Shown here: positions 1-8,282 of the stretch, piece by piece
Layout: every line of letters starts with the position of its first letter
Numbering within the stretch: position 1 is the stretch's first letter
NCBI GenBank assembly: GCA_905182475.1
Contig: CAJJBR010000014.1
Span: 23,721-87,720 of the forward strand
DNA: 64,000 nt
Direction of reading: 5' to 3'
DNA from: Akkermansiaceae bacterium
GTDB taxonomy: Bacteria > Verrucomicrobiota > Verrucomicrobiia > Verrucomicrobiales > Akkermansiaceae
The notes under the pieces: generated by a model
Told to the model about the DNA's origin: nothing
The model's input: the letters and a program-made list of their open reading frames with translations, nothing else
The model's database searches: none
Program-made: the position numbers and the translations under genes

Positions 1-282
1 TTGGCTCGATTGGGTGCGACCATTGGTGTGGCGAGCGCAGCGGCGGGCGCGGATCTTCTTTTCCTAGACTCCCTGCATTCACGGGGTGGGAAATCGCACA
101 TCATTCTGCCATGGTCACAGGATTCGTTCCGGGAGACCAGTATTCTTCCATTCCGTAATAGCCGGGACGGGGCAGTTTGGGAAAAGCTTTTTGACGATGC
201 CTTGGAGAACAGCGCAAGCGTCCGGGAGATAGGTGAAGTGGTGGGGTTAAAAGCCGGTCTAGTCTCTTCAAGCACGCGGTGA
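1..282 (+). CDS. C-terminal fragment of a RyR/TRAFs-binding-like protein (runs off window edge)
   Basis: The frame is open from base 1, so the gene begins outside the window. The 93 visible residues contain ASAAAGADLLFLDSL followed by HIILPWSQDSFRETSI. From memory this resembles the Rossmann-like C-terminal region found in TPR/TRAFs-binding-type and adenylate-cyclase-associated proteins, where a GADLLF motif precedes a LPF..DF..TSV motif. Homologues normally continue well past this point, but here the frame stops at 282, 15 bases inside the convergent panC gene. The 3' end is therefore probably truncated and the gene may be a remnant. The assignment is by motif impression only. Confidence 0.4.
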   Translation: MARLGATIGVASAAAGADLLFLDSLHSRGGKSHIILPWSQDSFRETSILPFRNSRDGAVWEKLFDDALENSASVREIGEVVGLKAGLVSSSTR

Positions 283-1104
283 AATATCGACGTGGTCAAT
301 CAGGCGGATATTCCCGTAGAATACCGCGCAAGCGAGCACGGTAGGTGAGGAAAGGGTTTCGGCAGGGGCAAGCGTTTCGGCATCGACTAAGGAAAGATAA
401 TCGATTTTACCGAAAGGCGATTCTTCGAGAATGTCCCGTGCATCGGAGAGGATTTGCTGCGGGGTGTTTCCAGTAGAAGCGGACTCAAGCGCACGCAGGA
501 TACGTGGGGTATCTGCGCGGTGTTCCAGTGTAAGGCGGCGATTGCGGGAAGACATCGCTAGTCCGTCAGGTTCACGAATCGTCGGGTGGGAAATGATTTC
601 CGTCTCGAGGTCGAGATCACGGAGCATGCGTCGAATAATGGCGAGTTGCTGGAAATCTTTTTCTCCGAAAACCGCAGCATCGCAGCGGGTGAGGTTGAAG
701 AGCTTGAGAACAACCGTGCAGACTCCGTCGAAGTGCCCTGGGCGCGTCGTCCCACAGAGGTGGTTGGCGAGATTGTTTTCGATGATGGTGACGGAACGGT
801 CGGGAAAATACATTTCACCGCCTTTTGGAACAAAGACGCCGTCGGCTCCGTGCTCATTACATATGGCGAGATCTGGCTCCAAAGTGCGCGGATAAGATTC
901 CAGATCCTCGGCACGGTCGAATTGGATGGGGTTTACAAAAATCGAGACCAAGACGGTACCATTCGCCCCCGCTTTTATCCGCGCAAGATCGATCAGGGAC
1001 GCGTGACCGGGATGGAGCGCTCCCATGGTCGGGACAAGGATGACCGGGGCTTTTTCGGATGAGAGCCTGGCGCGGAGATCGGCCTTTGTGTTTGCAAGCC
1101 ACAT
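268..1104 (-). CDS. panC: pantoate--beta-alanine ligase (pantothenate synthetase)
   Basis: Condenses D-pantoate with beta-alanine using ATP, the last step of pantothenate and hence CoA precursor synthesis, in the cytoplasm. The 278 residues match the family length. The nucleotidyl-transferase HxGH motif is at residues 31-34 inside PTMGALHPGH, GEKDFQQL lies near residue 150, and MSSRN near 185 replaces KMSKS as is usual for PanC. The ATG at 1104 gives the canonical N-terminus. The gene heads a minus-strand run and lies 17 bases downstream of pgsA. No panB or panD is seen in the window. Confidence 0.96.
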   Translation of the reverse strand: MWLANTKADLRARLSSEKAPVILVPTMGALHPGHASLIDLARIKAGANGTVLVSIFVNPIQFDRAEDLESYPRTLEPDLAICNEHGADGVFVPKGGEMYFPDRSVTIIENNLANHLCGTTRPGHFDGVCTVVLKLFNLTRCDAAVFGEKDFQQLAIIRRMLRDLDLETEIISHPTIREPDGLAMSSRNRRLTLEHRADTPRILRALESASTGNTPQQILSDARDILEESPFGKIDYLSLVDAETLAPAETLSSPTVLACAVFYGNIRLIDHVDISPRA

Positions 1105-1121
1105 GGGTTTCTAAATAGGGA

Positions 1122-1700
1122 CTAAACTTGTTCGGCTCTCAGGATGTGTAGCCCTTGTTGGAAATATTTGAGCATGGACCAGACGGTGAATACTGCGGCA
1201 AAAATGCAGGGGTAGATTGGCGAGAGATGGATGAGTTTAAGCATTACCCAACCGAGGACAAAGAAGTGGCTGAAGGTGCAGACTTTTCCTGTCCAATGCG
1301 GTCGGATCTTTACCTTCTTTTTGGCGGAATACAAAACACGGATGCCACCAAGGATCACACAATCGCGCAGGACTACGATAGCTGCGAACCACAGGGGAAT
1401 ACTCCAGCCGTCCGATCCCCAGTCCACAAATGTGAGAATGAGAATGGCGGTGAGGACGAGAAATTTGTCGGCGATGGGATCAAGATAGGCTCCGAGGTCG
1501 GAGCGTTGGTCGAAGTGGCGGGCGATCCATCCGTCGACGCCGTCGCTTGCAGCGGCCACGATAAAAACAACCAGTGCTACCCATCGGTAGTTTTCCACCG
1601 GGTTTCCGTTCGCAATGCTTAACCCATATGCAATGGCGTAGGCCGCGAAAACAGGCACCAGACAAATCCGGGCGACTGTAATTTTCGTGGCAAGGGTCAT
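1122..1700 (-). CDS. pgsA: CDP-diacylglycerol--glycerol-3-phosphate 3-phosphatidyltransferase family
   Basis: An integral membrane CDP-alcohol phosphatidyltransferase of 192 residues that makes phosphatidylglycerophosphate, the precursor of phosphatidylglycerol and cardiolipin. The family signature D-x2-DG-x2-AR-x8-G-x3-D-x3-D is complete in SDGVDGWIARHFDQRSDLG followed by AYLDPIADK, near residues 53-80. Several hydrophobic segments follow. Length and the N-terminal TLATKITVARI fit PgsA better than other CDP-alcohol transferases, but substrate cannot be proven from sequence. It lies between the M15 peptidase gene and panC on the same strand. Confidence 0.9.
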   Translation of the reverse strand: MTLATKITVARICLVPVFAAYAIAYGLSIANGNPVENYRWVALVVFIVAAASDGVDGWIARHFDQRSDLGAYLDPIADKFLVLTAILILTFVDWGSDGWSIPLWFAAIVVLRDCVILGGIRVLYSAKKKVKIRPHWTGKVCTFSHFFVLGWVMLKLIHLSPIYPCIFAAVFTVWSMLKYFQQGLHILRAEQV

Positions 1701-1770
1701 GCCATAAACGTATCAGGGCACGGGAAAAAGGAAATGCGAAATCAATGTGGACGACGACCGAAGATCGCCG

Positions 1771-2484
1771 CTACCAGTTCACATTCGTCCCTCGGGTATC
1801 GATGTGGGTGAAAGAGGAGTAGCTGCCGACGCCGCCCTTAAAGAGTCCGTGGTCGCGAAGAGTGCGAGTCGCGCGGGTAACGTTGCGCGCAGAGGTATCA
1901 AACTTCACATCAACTGCTACATTTACCTGATGATAAGAACCGGTCTTTGCTCCCTGGCAGCGGGAGTTGTAGGATGGGCTGCGGTATGCGGAAACGATTT
2001 CATGAATCGGCACGTTCATCGCTGTCGAGACGCGATCCACAACTCGGAGAGTGTAGCCCATGCGAGTCCACCATTTTTTTGGAGGGAGAGTGTTCCAGAC
2101 GCCTCCACGCTCTTTCGCATGTGCTGTGATGAGGTCCTGCGCGCTTATGTTCTTTAGCTTCAAGGAATTGACGTAGTTGGCGTAGGATTTCAAGTTCCGG
2201 CCTTGTAGCCGAACCCATTCTTCTGGGAAACCGCCGATTTGTTTGCTTTGAGTAGAAGGTGTCGTGCGGCGCCCGTCGCTTTTGATAGATTTCACTTCAA
2301 CAACGGGAAGGTCGTTTTTTTTCTTCCAGAACCAGCCTGCGCTTGCAGAAACGGAAGATGCACAGAGAGCGGTTGATGCCAGGCCTAGGGTACCTATTAC
2401 CTTGCGGCGGTTGGTGAAAGAATCCGATGGAGATGCGAGTATTGTTGTCACATGCGACTGAATCGGTTCTGGAAGGTCTGACAT
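1771..2484 (-). CDS. exported M15A/DUF882-type (YcbK-like) peptidase
   Basis: A probable peptidoglycan-active metallopeptidase exported to the envelope. The first 45 residues include NRRKVIGTLGLASTALCASS, a twin-arginine-like signal. The C-terminal half carries the M15A pattern: SAYRSPSYN, then SYHQVNVAVDV, where H and D are zinc ligands, and THIDTRG with the last histidine ligand. The usual GxSxHxxGxAxD motif is modified to GSYHQVNVAVD, which keeps the ligands. A stretch of about 270 bases separates it from lnt upstream. The substrate is not known: D,D-carboxypeptidase and endopeptidase are both possible. Confidence 0.83.
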   Translation of the reverse strand: MSDLPEPIQSHVTTILASPSDSFTNRRKVIGTLGLASTALCASSVSASAGWFWKKKNDLPVVEVKSIKSDGRRTTPSTQSKQIGGFPEEWVRLQGRNLKSYANYVNSLKLKNISAQDLITAHAKERGGVWNTLPPKKWWTRMGYTLRVVDRVSTAMNVPIHEIVSAYRSPSYNSRCQGAKTGSYHQVNVAVDVKFDTSARNVTRATRTLRDHGLFKGGVGSYSSFTHIDTRGTNVNW

Positions 2485-2754
2485 AATAAAGGACTGGAAT
2501 TGGGGTTTGAAAGTCGGAAATATGGTTGGCTGCCCGCTGGCGGATTTTATATAAGCAGGTCTTGTACCTTTGAAAATTCATGGCTAGGGAAGCATTTGGT
2601 CTGCCAAGCGCAAGAAAAAATGGTATTTTAAGAAGAAACCTGCTCCAGGGGAAAAGATCAGGTTTGAAAAGGCACATTGAACCGATAAACCGCCGTCCCG
2701 GCTTCGATTTGTCTAAATTTGTCGAATTTCGAAAAATTTAGGAGTTTTCGGTTC
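2485..2754. other. intergenic stretch between lnt and the M15 gene
   Basis: About 270 bases without a convincing gene. An AT-rich near-palindrome with AAATTT arms at 2715-2739, just past the lnt stop, could be a weak hairpin on the minus strand but lacks a clear T-tract. The remainder would hold the M15 promoter. No consensus promoter was identified with confidence. Confidence 0.4.
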
Positions 2755-4494
2755 TTAGTGCTTTCTGAAAACAATTGCCGTAGCGAATCCAATTGCTGAT
2801 AGGAGGATTATGCCCCAATCGCCGATCAGAGCGTAGAGGGAGAAGCTAGGTTGTTTCGGGATGTTCAGGCGGACGAGTAGATGATCTTGCAAGAAGGTAC
2901 TGCCTTTTTCGTCCTGGATGATTTGCTGCTTTCCGGTTTCCGGACTCGTGGTGGAGCCGATGGTGTCGATCGCTGCGCTGACTCCCGTGTTGGCGCAGCG
3001 GATCATTGGGCGGCGCAGCTCGATGGCGCGGAAGCGGGCGTTGGCGAAATGCTGGGCAGCTGCGGGGCTTTCCTTGAACCAGCCGTCGTTGGTGAGGTTC
3101 ACGATGATTTGCGGGCCGTCGCGGACGAATTTTCGGGTGAGACGGGGGACGGTATCTTCAAAACAGACGGCGGGGATGATCCCGACGGTTTCGCCGTTGA
3201 TATCGACAGGCAAGGGATCGTGGGAAGAGCCGGACTGGAAGGAGCCGTAATATTTCTGCCCCGACTGTTGCTCGTAGATTTTCTGGAGAAAGGGGAATGT
3301 TTCGATGAGCGGAATCGTTTCCCCGAAGATGACCAGATGGTGTTTTTGGAAAGTCTGCTGGTCGCCCTCGGGTGTTTCGATCACGATGGAGTTGTAGATG
3401 CGTCCGTCTTTTTTCGGGTAGAGGCCGTCCTCGCGGACTTCTCCTTCCATCTCCACCGCACCGTAGATAAGGTCGAAATCCTCGCCGCCTTCGCGGACGC
3501 GGGCAATGCTATCGATGTTCTCCTTCCATGCCCCCCGCTCGCCGTCATCGGTGCGGACGATACGTCCAAACAGTGCGGCCTCCGGCCAGACGACCCAGTC
3601 AGGGTTGCTGAGTTCGATGGAGCCTTCTTGGTTTTTCTCGATGGCAGCCTGGAGTTTTTTCTCGTCAGTGTCCGCGAGGTTTTTTAGTGCCTCTAGGGTT
3701 TCGTCTTCGTAGGCCATGTGAACTTTTTCCATCTCCCAGAGGACGGTTGCGCCATCGTGGGGAATGTTGATTTGGACAAGAAGCGCCTTGAGGGGAATGG
3801 AATCTTTTCCGCTTTCCCCGGCGATGCGAAGGATGCCGTATGCGAGCAACATGCCGACGATGAGTGCGGTGACGGCGAAATCCCAGCGAGGGCGGAGGAT
3901 GCCGTCGGTGCCGGTTTTCATCAGGCGGTGGCCGACCTGGACGAGAACACATTGAAAAAACACCAGCATCAGGGAAAGTCCGGCCACGCCGAGAATGTCG
4001 GCGGCCTGGGAGATGACGAGAGTATCGTGGAAAGCGATGCCGAGCCCGTTCCAACTGAAGCCGGTAAAAATCCACCCGCGCAGCAATTCGAGGCCGGCCC
4101 ATATGCTGGCGTGGGTGAAGGCGTTGAAAAGGCTTCGGAGTGGTGTTTCGGAAACGCCTTTCTTGCGGTGCCATGGATTGCCAATGGTGGCGGCGAAGGC
4201 ACCGAAGGCACCGAAGTAGATCGGCAGGTATCCGGCGAGAACGACGGGGCCGAGCCACGAAATGGTGGAAAGCCACGAGACCTGGATGCCAAAGGCGATT
4301 GCTCCGGTGAGGTAGCCGATGAGGAAGCCTTTCTTCGCCCGATGTTTTCCTTTCAGGCTCCAGAGCGCGATGAGGAACGGGACGAGGCCGACCCATGCTA
4401 GTGTGGCGAAGCTGTATGGTGGCACCAGCGCTGCGATCATCAGGCCGGTGGCGATGATGGCGAGAATTCTGAGGGTGACAGCGCGTGAGGGCAT
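2755..4494 (-). CDS. lnt: apolipoprotein N-acyltransferase
   Basis: An inner-membrane nitrilase-superfamily enzyme that adds the third acyl chain to the N-terminal cysteine of lipoproteins. The 579 residues show an N-terminal block of about seven hydrophobic segments (1-225), then the carbon-nitrogen hydrolase domain. The catalytic triad is visible: E305 in WPEAALFGR, K384 in FQKHHL, and C444 in AVCFED. The family motifs LTNDGWF and HFANARFRAIELRRP follow, and a last hydrophobic segment closes the protein. It is somewhat longer than the E. coli enzyme because of an acidic loop around 260-300. A short dispersed repeat lies just upstream. Confidence 0.94.
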   Translation of the reverse strand: MPSRAVTLRILAIIATGLMIAALVPPYSFATLAWVGLVPFLIALWSLKGKHRAKKGFLIGYLTGAIAFGIQVSWLSTISWLGPVVLAGYLPIYFGAFGAFAATIGNPWHRKKGVSETPLRSLFNAFTHASIWAGLELLRGWIFTGFSWNGLGIAFHDTLVISQAADILGVAGLSLMLVFFQCVLVQVGHRLMKTGTDGILRPRWDFAVTALIVGMLLAYGILRIAGESGKDSIPLKALLVQINIPHDGATVLWEMEKVHMAYEDETLEALKNLADTDEKKLQAAIEKNQEGSIELSNPDWVVWPEAALFGRIVRTDDGERGAWKENIDSIARVREGGEDFDLIYGAVEMEGEVREDGLYPKKDGRIYNSIVIETPEGDQQTFQKHHLVIFGETIPLIETFPFLQKIYEQQSGQKYYGSFQSGSSHDPLPVDINGETVGIIPAVCFEDTVPRLTRKFVRDGPQIIVNLTNDGWFKESPAAAQHFANARFRAIELRRPMIRCANTGVSAAIDTIGSTTSPETGKQQIIQDEKGSTFLQDHLLVRLNIPKQPSFSLYALIGDWGIILLSAIGFATAIVFRKH

Positions 4495-4507
4495 GGGAAG
4501 AAGTGGC

Positions 4508-4534
4508 TAGTGCCGAGTGATCAGTGGAAGACTT
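4508..4534. repeat. short dispersed repeat, GTGCCGAGTGATCAGTGG family, copy 1
   Basis: Between lnt and the HAD gene lies TGCCGAGTGATCAGTGGAAG, nearly identical to sequence at 21881-21915 and 55291-55326. All three copies sit close to a minus-strand gene start, within about 110 bases. Function is unknown. Confidence 0.7.
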
Positions 4535-4572
4535 GGGTTGTGAAGGCGGTGGGAGGCACACCTCTCCTTGGG

Positions 4573-5316
4573 TTAGAGTTTGGCGGGGTTTTTTCCGAGT
4601 GCGAGGAGAAGTGCGAGGACGCGGAGGACTTTTTCAAGCGGGGACCTCCATGGTCGCTGGGGGCGGAGGATGGGCCATGCGTTCTTTTCTGCGAGGGTGG
4701 AGAGCTTTTCTTTCGGGTTCACGACGGTAGCGGAATCACAGATCGCGAGCATAGGAAGATCCGCAGTGCTGTCCGTGTAGCCGTGGGAGTTGGTGAGCTT
4801 ACCGTTCGTGAAATACGATGAAGGTAGTAGTTCGTGAAGGCGTATGACCTTGTTCGCTCCTTTGTGGTTGGTGAGGTCAGGGAAAAGCAGGTTATTTTCT
4901 AAAATGGTTCCCAGCGAGAGATCAAAGCCGAGGAGTTTGCCTACTTCTGCCGCGTAGCACTCAGGGCTGGCGGATGAGAGGATGGTGAGGTGGCCGGCGT
5001 CGCGATGCTTTACGAGTTCCGCTTTCAACTCGGAGTAGATACCTGGCTGGAGTTTCTCTGCGAATTCACGGGAGAGTTCCGCAAGCCGGTCGGGTGGCAT
5101 TTTCCAGAGGAAGCAGTGGAAGATACGTTTCATGTTTTCCGTGCCTAGGAGCTTTGCAAAAGGCAGGAATAGGAGAAAAAGCGGCACTGAAAAAAGCCGT
5201 GATGGTTCTGCGCTAAGAACGTGGTGGCGGAACAGTAGTTGGCAATCCCACGCAAGCAGGGTGCCATCCATATCGAAGAGAGCGATTCCTGACGGAGATT
5301 TTTCGGGGAGAGTCAT
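4573..5316 (-). CDS. HAD-IB family phosphatase
   Basis: A haloacid dehalogenase superfamily hydrolase of 247 residues. Motif I is FDMDGTLL, with the nucleophile and acid at D15 and D17; motif II is ILSSASPE; motif IV is YTDSTADLPML. This arrangement and the helical cap between motifs I and II are typical of subfamily IB, which includes SerB-like and phosphatidylglycerophosphatase-C-like enzymes. The closing AEKNAWPILRP segment also matches that subfamily. The physiological substrate is not evident. The neighbouring lnt and pgsA make an envelope-lipid role possible, which is inference only. Confidence 0.85.
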   Translation of the reverse strand: MTLPEKSPSGIALFDMDGTLLAWDCQLLFRHHVLSAEPSRLFSVPLFLLFLPFAKLLGTENMKRIFHCFLWKMPPDRLAELSREFAEKLQPGIYSELKAELVKHRDAGHLTILSSASPECYAAEVGKLLGFDLSLGTILENNLLFPDLTNHKGANKVIRLHELLPSSYFTNGKLTNSHGYTDSTADLPMLAICDSATVVNPKEKLSTLAEKNAWPILRPQRPWRSPLEKVLRVLALLLALGKNPAKL

Positions 5317-5352
5317 TTTGCCAGAATGACCCTTCGCCGGAGCCAGTTTGGA

Positions 5353-5955
5353 TTATACGTAGTGAAGTGCGGAGGCGCGTTCGTTGATCGCCGCGTCGTT
5401 GTCGATGAGTTCCTGGATGGGATCCCAACGGCCGGAAATAAGTGCATCGCGCGCGGATTCCGGCATGTTCACGGAAATCTCCAAGCCACCCGAGGTGCTG
5501 ACTTTGAGGTTTTCCACGTCGATGGTGATCTCGGTTTCCGGTTTGGCTTCAACTGCTGCTTTAAGCGCGGCAATGTCTGCGGCGGAGGCCATCACGCAGG
5601 GCATGGCGAGCGTGGTGGAGTTTCCGTAGAAAATTTCTGCGAAGGATTCTGCGATGCACGCTTTGAATCCGTATTTTGTGAGCGACTGTGGTGCGTGCTC
5701 ACGGGAGGAACCGCAACCGAAGTTCACACCGGCGATGAGGATGGACGCATCCTTGAAGCGTTCGTCGTTGAGAGGATGTTTGGTTTTTTCGCCGGTGTCC
5801 GAATTGAAGCGGACGTCATAGAATGCGAATTCTCCGAGTCCATCGAAGGTGACGCATTTCATGAAACGCGCGGGGATGATGCGGTCGGTATCGATGTCTG
5901 CGCCGGGAATGAATACTCCTGTGCCGGAAACTTGCTTTACTGGGTCGAGGGTCAT
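5353..5955 (-). CDS. leuD: 3-isopropylmalate dehydratase small subunit
   Basis: The swivelling-domain subunit of isopropylmalate isomerase, second step of leucine biosynthesis. Its 200 residues match LeuD. Diagnostic segments are DTDRIIPARF near the N-terminus and NFGCGSSREHAP near residue 80. It pairs with LeuC, encoded upstream on the same strand. A Uma2 gene lies between the two, which are more often adjacent or fused. The start is the ATG at 5955; the upstream spacer contains an AT-rich mini-repeat (5957-5997). Confidence 0.96.
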   Translation of the reverse strand: MTLDPVKQVSGTGVFIPGADIDTDRIIPARFMKCVTFDGLGEFAFYDVRFNSDTGEKTKHPLNDERFKDASILIAGVNFGCGSSREHAPQSLTKYGFKACIAESFAEIFYGNSTTLAMPCVMASAADIAALKAAVEAKPETEITIDVENLKVSTSGGLEISVNMPESARDALISGRWDPIQELIDNDAAINERASALHYV

Positions 5956-5997
5956 GGTGTTGAAATTCTAAGTATTAAATTCTAAATCCTAAACGGT

Positions 5998-6612
5998 TTA
6001 GCCGTCTTCGCGAAAACGGAGGTAGAAGGGGCGTTGGACGTCTTCGGGGAAAGGGTTTGACTGGTAAAAGTCGGCCACGTTCAGAGTGAGTCCGACCGAC
6101 TGGAGTTCGACCGGGGACTCCATCTGGGTGAAGTGGTGTTTTTTCCAGCGGTCCGAGCGGCGGGTGACGAAGATTTCCGGCCAGTCCTGTTCGACGAGGA
6201 CGATTTCCTCTACGCTTGGGATTCGTTTGTAGGCGTTGAGCTTTTCGCCTCTGTCGTTCCGTCCTGTGGTAGGAGAAATGACCTCGATGATGAGTTTTGG
6301 CTCACGCATCACGTGGGTGTCGTCACTGACCGGTTCGCAAGTGACGAAAACGTCCGGGTAGTAGAATGCGTTTCCGAGGTCGTCGGAAAGCTCCACTTTC
6401 ACCGCTTCGATGAAAGTGCGGCAGGAGCCTCCCCGGAGATGGTTTTTCAGGATGGAGTAGATGTCTCCACAGATCTGATTGTGCCAGGCGCTGGCACCGG
6501 ACATGGCATAGACCTTTCCGTCGATGTATTCGTGACGAACCTCCGAAGCGAGCTCTCCTTCGAGGTATTCGGAGGGAGTGATCGGAAGTTTTCTGGCGGT
6601 GCTTGCGCTCAT
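5998..6612 (-). CDS. Uma2 family (DUF820) putative endonuclease
   Basis: A 204-residue protein of the Uma2/DUF820 group, which has a PD-(D/E)XK restriction-endonuclease-like fold. Visible elements are EYIDGKVYAMSG, the conserved AWHNQICGDI region, the acidic YYPDVFVTCE, then PKLIIEVISPTT followed by D..EKLNAYKRIPSVEEI, giving the D, E-x-I and K positions expected of the nuclease core. The family is widespread in cyanobacteria and Verrucomicrobiota and its biological role is poorly understood. Lying between leuD (43-base gap) and leuC (12-base gap), it is probably co-transcribed with them. Confidence 0.86.
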   Translation of the reverse strand: MSASTARKLPITPSEYLEGELASEVRHEYIDGKVYAMSGASAWHNQICGDIYSILKNHLRGGSCRTFIEAVKVELSDDLGNAFYYPDVFVTCEPVSDDTHVMREPKLIIEVISPTTGRNDRGEKLNAYKRIPSVEEIVLVEQDWPEIFVTRRSDRWKKHHFTQMESPVELQSVGLTLNVADFYQSNPFPEDVQRPFYLRFREDG

Positions 6613-6623
6613 TGCTGGTGATC

Positions 6624-8048
6624 CTAGGCGACGGCAGCGGATTCTTCCAGATCGAAAAGATCGCGGGCGTCGGTGATGTGACCTTTGATGGCGGCGGCTG
6701 CGACCATGACCGGGGACATGAGGATGGTGCGGCCGGTAGGGGAGCCTTGGCGGCCTTTGAAATTCCGGTTCGAGGAAGAGGCGCAGAGCTGGTCTCCGAT
6801 GAGTTTATCCGGATTCATAGCTAGGCACATGGAGCAACCTGCGGCGCGCCACTCAAAGCCCGCTTCGCGGAAAATTTCTGGGAGGCCTTCCTGCTCACAC
6901 TGGATTGCGACGATCTGGGAGCCGGGGACGGCGATGGCCTGGACGTTAGCGGCGACCTTGTGGCCTTTGATGTACTTCGCGACTTCGCGGAAGTCGGAGA
7001 TTCGGCCGTTGGTGCAGGAACCGATGAATGCCACGTCGATTTTCACGCCTTGGATAGGAGCGCCGGCGGGGAGTTTCATGTATTCGAGGGCTTCCTCGAT
7101 GGAGGCTTTTTCCTCGGGGGATTCCGCGGTGAGTGGATCAGGGATGTTTTCCGTGATGGAGATGCCTGCATCCGGGGAAATGCCCCAAGTGACGGTAGGA
7201 TCGATCTGGGAAGCATCGATTTTTACGATGTCGTCGTAGTGTGCGTCGGCATCGGAGGCGAAGGAGAGCCAGCGAGCGGCGGTTTCGTTGAAGTTGTCGT
7301 TGTCCACGTAAGGTCGGCCCTGGAGATAGGCTACGGTTTTTGCATCCGGGTTGATGTAGCCGCAGCGTGCGCCACCTTCAATGGACATGTTGCAAATGGT
7401 CATGCGCTCTTCCATGGACATGCGTTCGAATACATCGCCAGCGTATTCATAAGCGTAGCCGATGCCGCCGTTGGCACCGAGCAGGCGGATGATGTGGAGG
7501 ATGACGTCTTTCGCGTAAACGCCCGGGCGGAGGTCACCGTTGACCTCGATGCGGCGGACCTTCATTTCCTGGAGAGCCATGGTCTGGGTGGCGAGGACGT
7601 CACGCACCTGGCTGGTGCCGATGCCGAAAGCGATGGCTCCGAAGGCTCCGTGGGTGGCGGTGTGGGAGTCGCCGCAGGCGATCGTCGTGCCGGGCTGGGT
7701 GATGCCTTGCTCGGGGCCGACCACGTGGAGGATGCCCTGTTTCCCGGATTTTAGGTCGAAATAGGTCACTCCGAAGTCATCGCAGTTCTTGCGGATCGCT
7801 TCGATCATCTCTGCTGCCATGGGATCAGCAGGCTGATCCTGATTAATGGTAGGGACGATGTGGTCGATGGTAGCGAAGGTGCGCTGCGGGAATTTTACGT
7901 TCAGTCCAAGTTCGCGGAGCATGCCGAAAGCTTGTGGGGACGTGACCTCGTGGATGAGGTGCGTACCGATGAAGAGTTGTGTGCGGCCGTCACCCAAGGT
8001 GCCGACGCGGTGTGAATCCCAGACTTTTTGAAATAGACTTTTTCCCAT
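6624..8048 (-). CDS. leuC: 3-isopropylmalate dehydratase large subunit
   Basis: The aconitase-fold [4Fe-4S] subunit of isopropylmalate isomerase. Cluster cysteines appear in IGSCTNGRI and [34 protein letters not shown] is the usual dehydratase motif region. I place the start at the ATG at 8048, giving 474 residues and [11 protein letters not shown], which matches family N-termini. The open frame extends to a TTG at 8111, but those extra 21 residues are unlike LeuC. It probably forms a transcription unit with the Uma2 gene and leuD. Confidence 0.95.
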   Translation of the reverse strand: MGKSLFQKVWDSHRVGTLGDGRTQLFIGTHLIHEVTSPQAFGMLRELGLNVKFPQRTFATIDHIVPTINQDQPADPMAAEMIEAIRKNCDDFGVTYFDLKSGKQGILHVVGPEQGITQPGTTIACGDSHTATHGAFGAIAFGIGTSQVRDVLATQTMALQEMKVRRIEVNGDLRPGVYAKDVILHIIRLLGANGGIGYAYEYAGDVFERMSMEERMTICNMSIEGGARCGYINPDAKTVAYLQGRPYVDNDNFNETAARWLSFASDADAHYDDIVKIDASQIDPTVTWGISPDAGISITENIPDPLTAESPEEKASIEEALEYMKLPAGAPIQGVKIDVAFIGSCTNGRISDFREVAKYIKGHKVAANVQAIAVPGSQIVAIQCEQEGLPEIFREAGFEWRAAGCSMCLAMNPDKLIGDQLCASSSNRNFKGRQGSPTGRTILMSPVMVAAAAIKGHITDARDLFDLEESAAVA

Positions 8049-8159
8049 GACTTTATGCCGCCGTGGTTCGCGGCGGGGCGGGAATGTGGATAGGTAGTCT
8101 GGAAACTTCAACTCTCAAAATTCAACTCTCCAAAATGGCAGGAAGAGGAACCTCGCATG

Positions 8160-8275
8160 AGGAAACAGAAACCACGGATGAACGCGGATCAGATTCTTGT
8201 GGCTGAGGTTCTGGATTCTGGGTTCTGACTGTTAATTGAGATTTGAATTTTGAATTTTGAATTTTCCAGCTAGGA
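8160..8275. repeat. intergenic degenerate repeats upstream of holA
   Basis: The divergent spacer between leuC and holA contains ACCACGGATGAACGCGGATC followed by CAGATTCTTGTGGCTGAGG, closely resembling 15030-15085, and then tandem AATTTTGA units at 8236-8270. The first motif belongs to an ACGGAT-rich family also seen near 33173-33205 and 33555-33605. No gene is seen here; it must also hold the holA promoter. Confidence 0.6.
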
Positions 8276-8282
8276 CTCTCTG

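Noticed and set aside
2881..3687. 268-codon plus-strand frame opposite lnt
   Set aside because: Antisense shadow of the lnt catalytic domain, whose triad is intact on the minus strand.
3665..4561. 298-codon minus-strand frame overlapping the lnt N-terminus
   Set aside because: Arginine- and histidine-rich out-of-frame translation of lnt, no family resemblance.
6624..8111. leuC starting at TTG 8111
   Set aside because: The 21 extra residues are unlike LeuC N-termini, and the ATG at 8048 gives the normal start.
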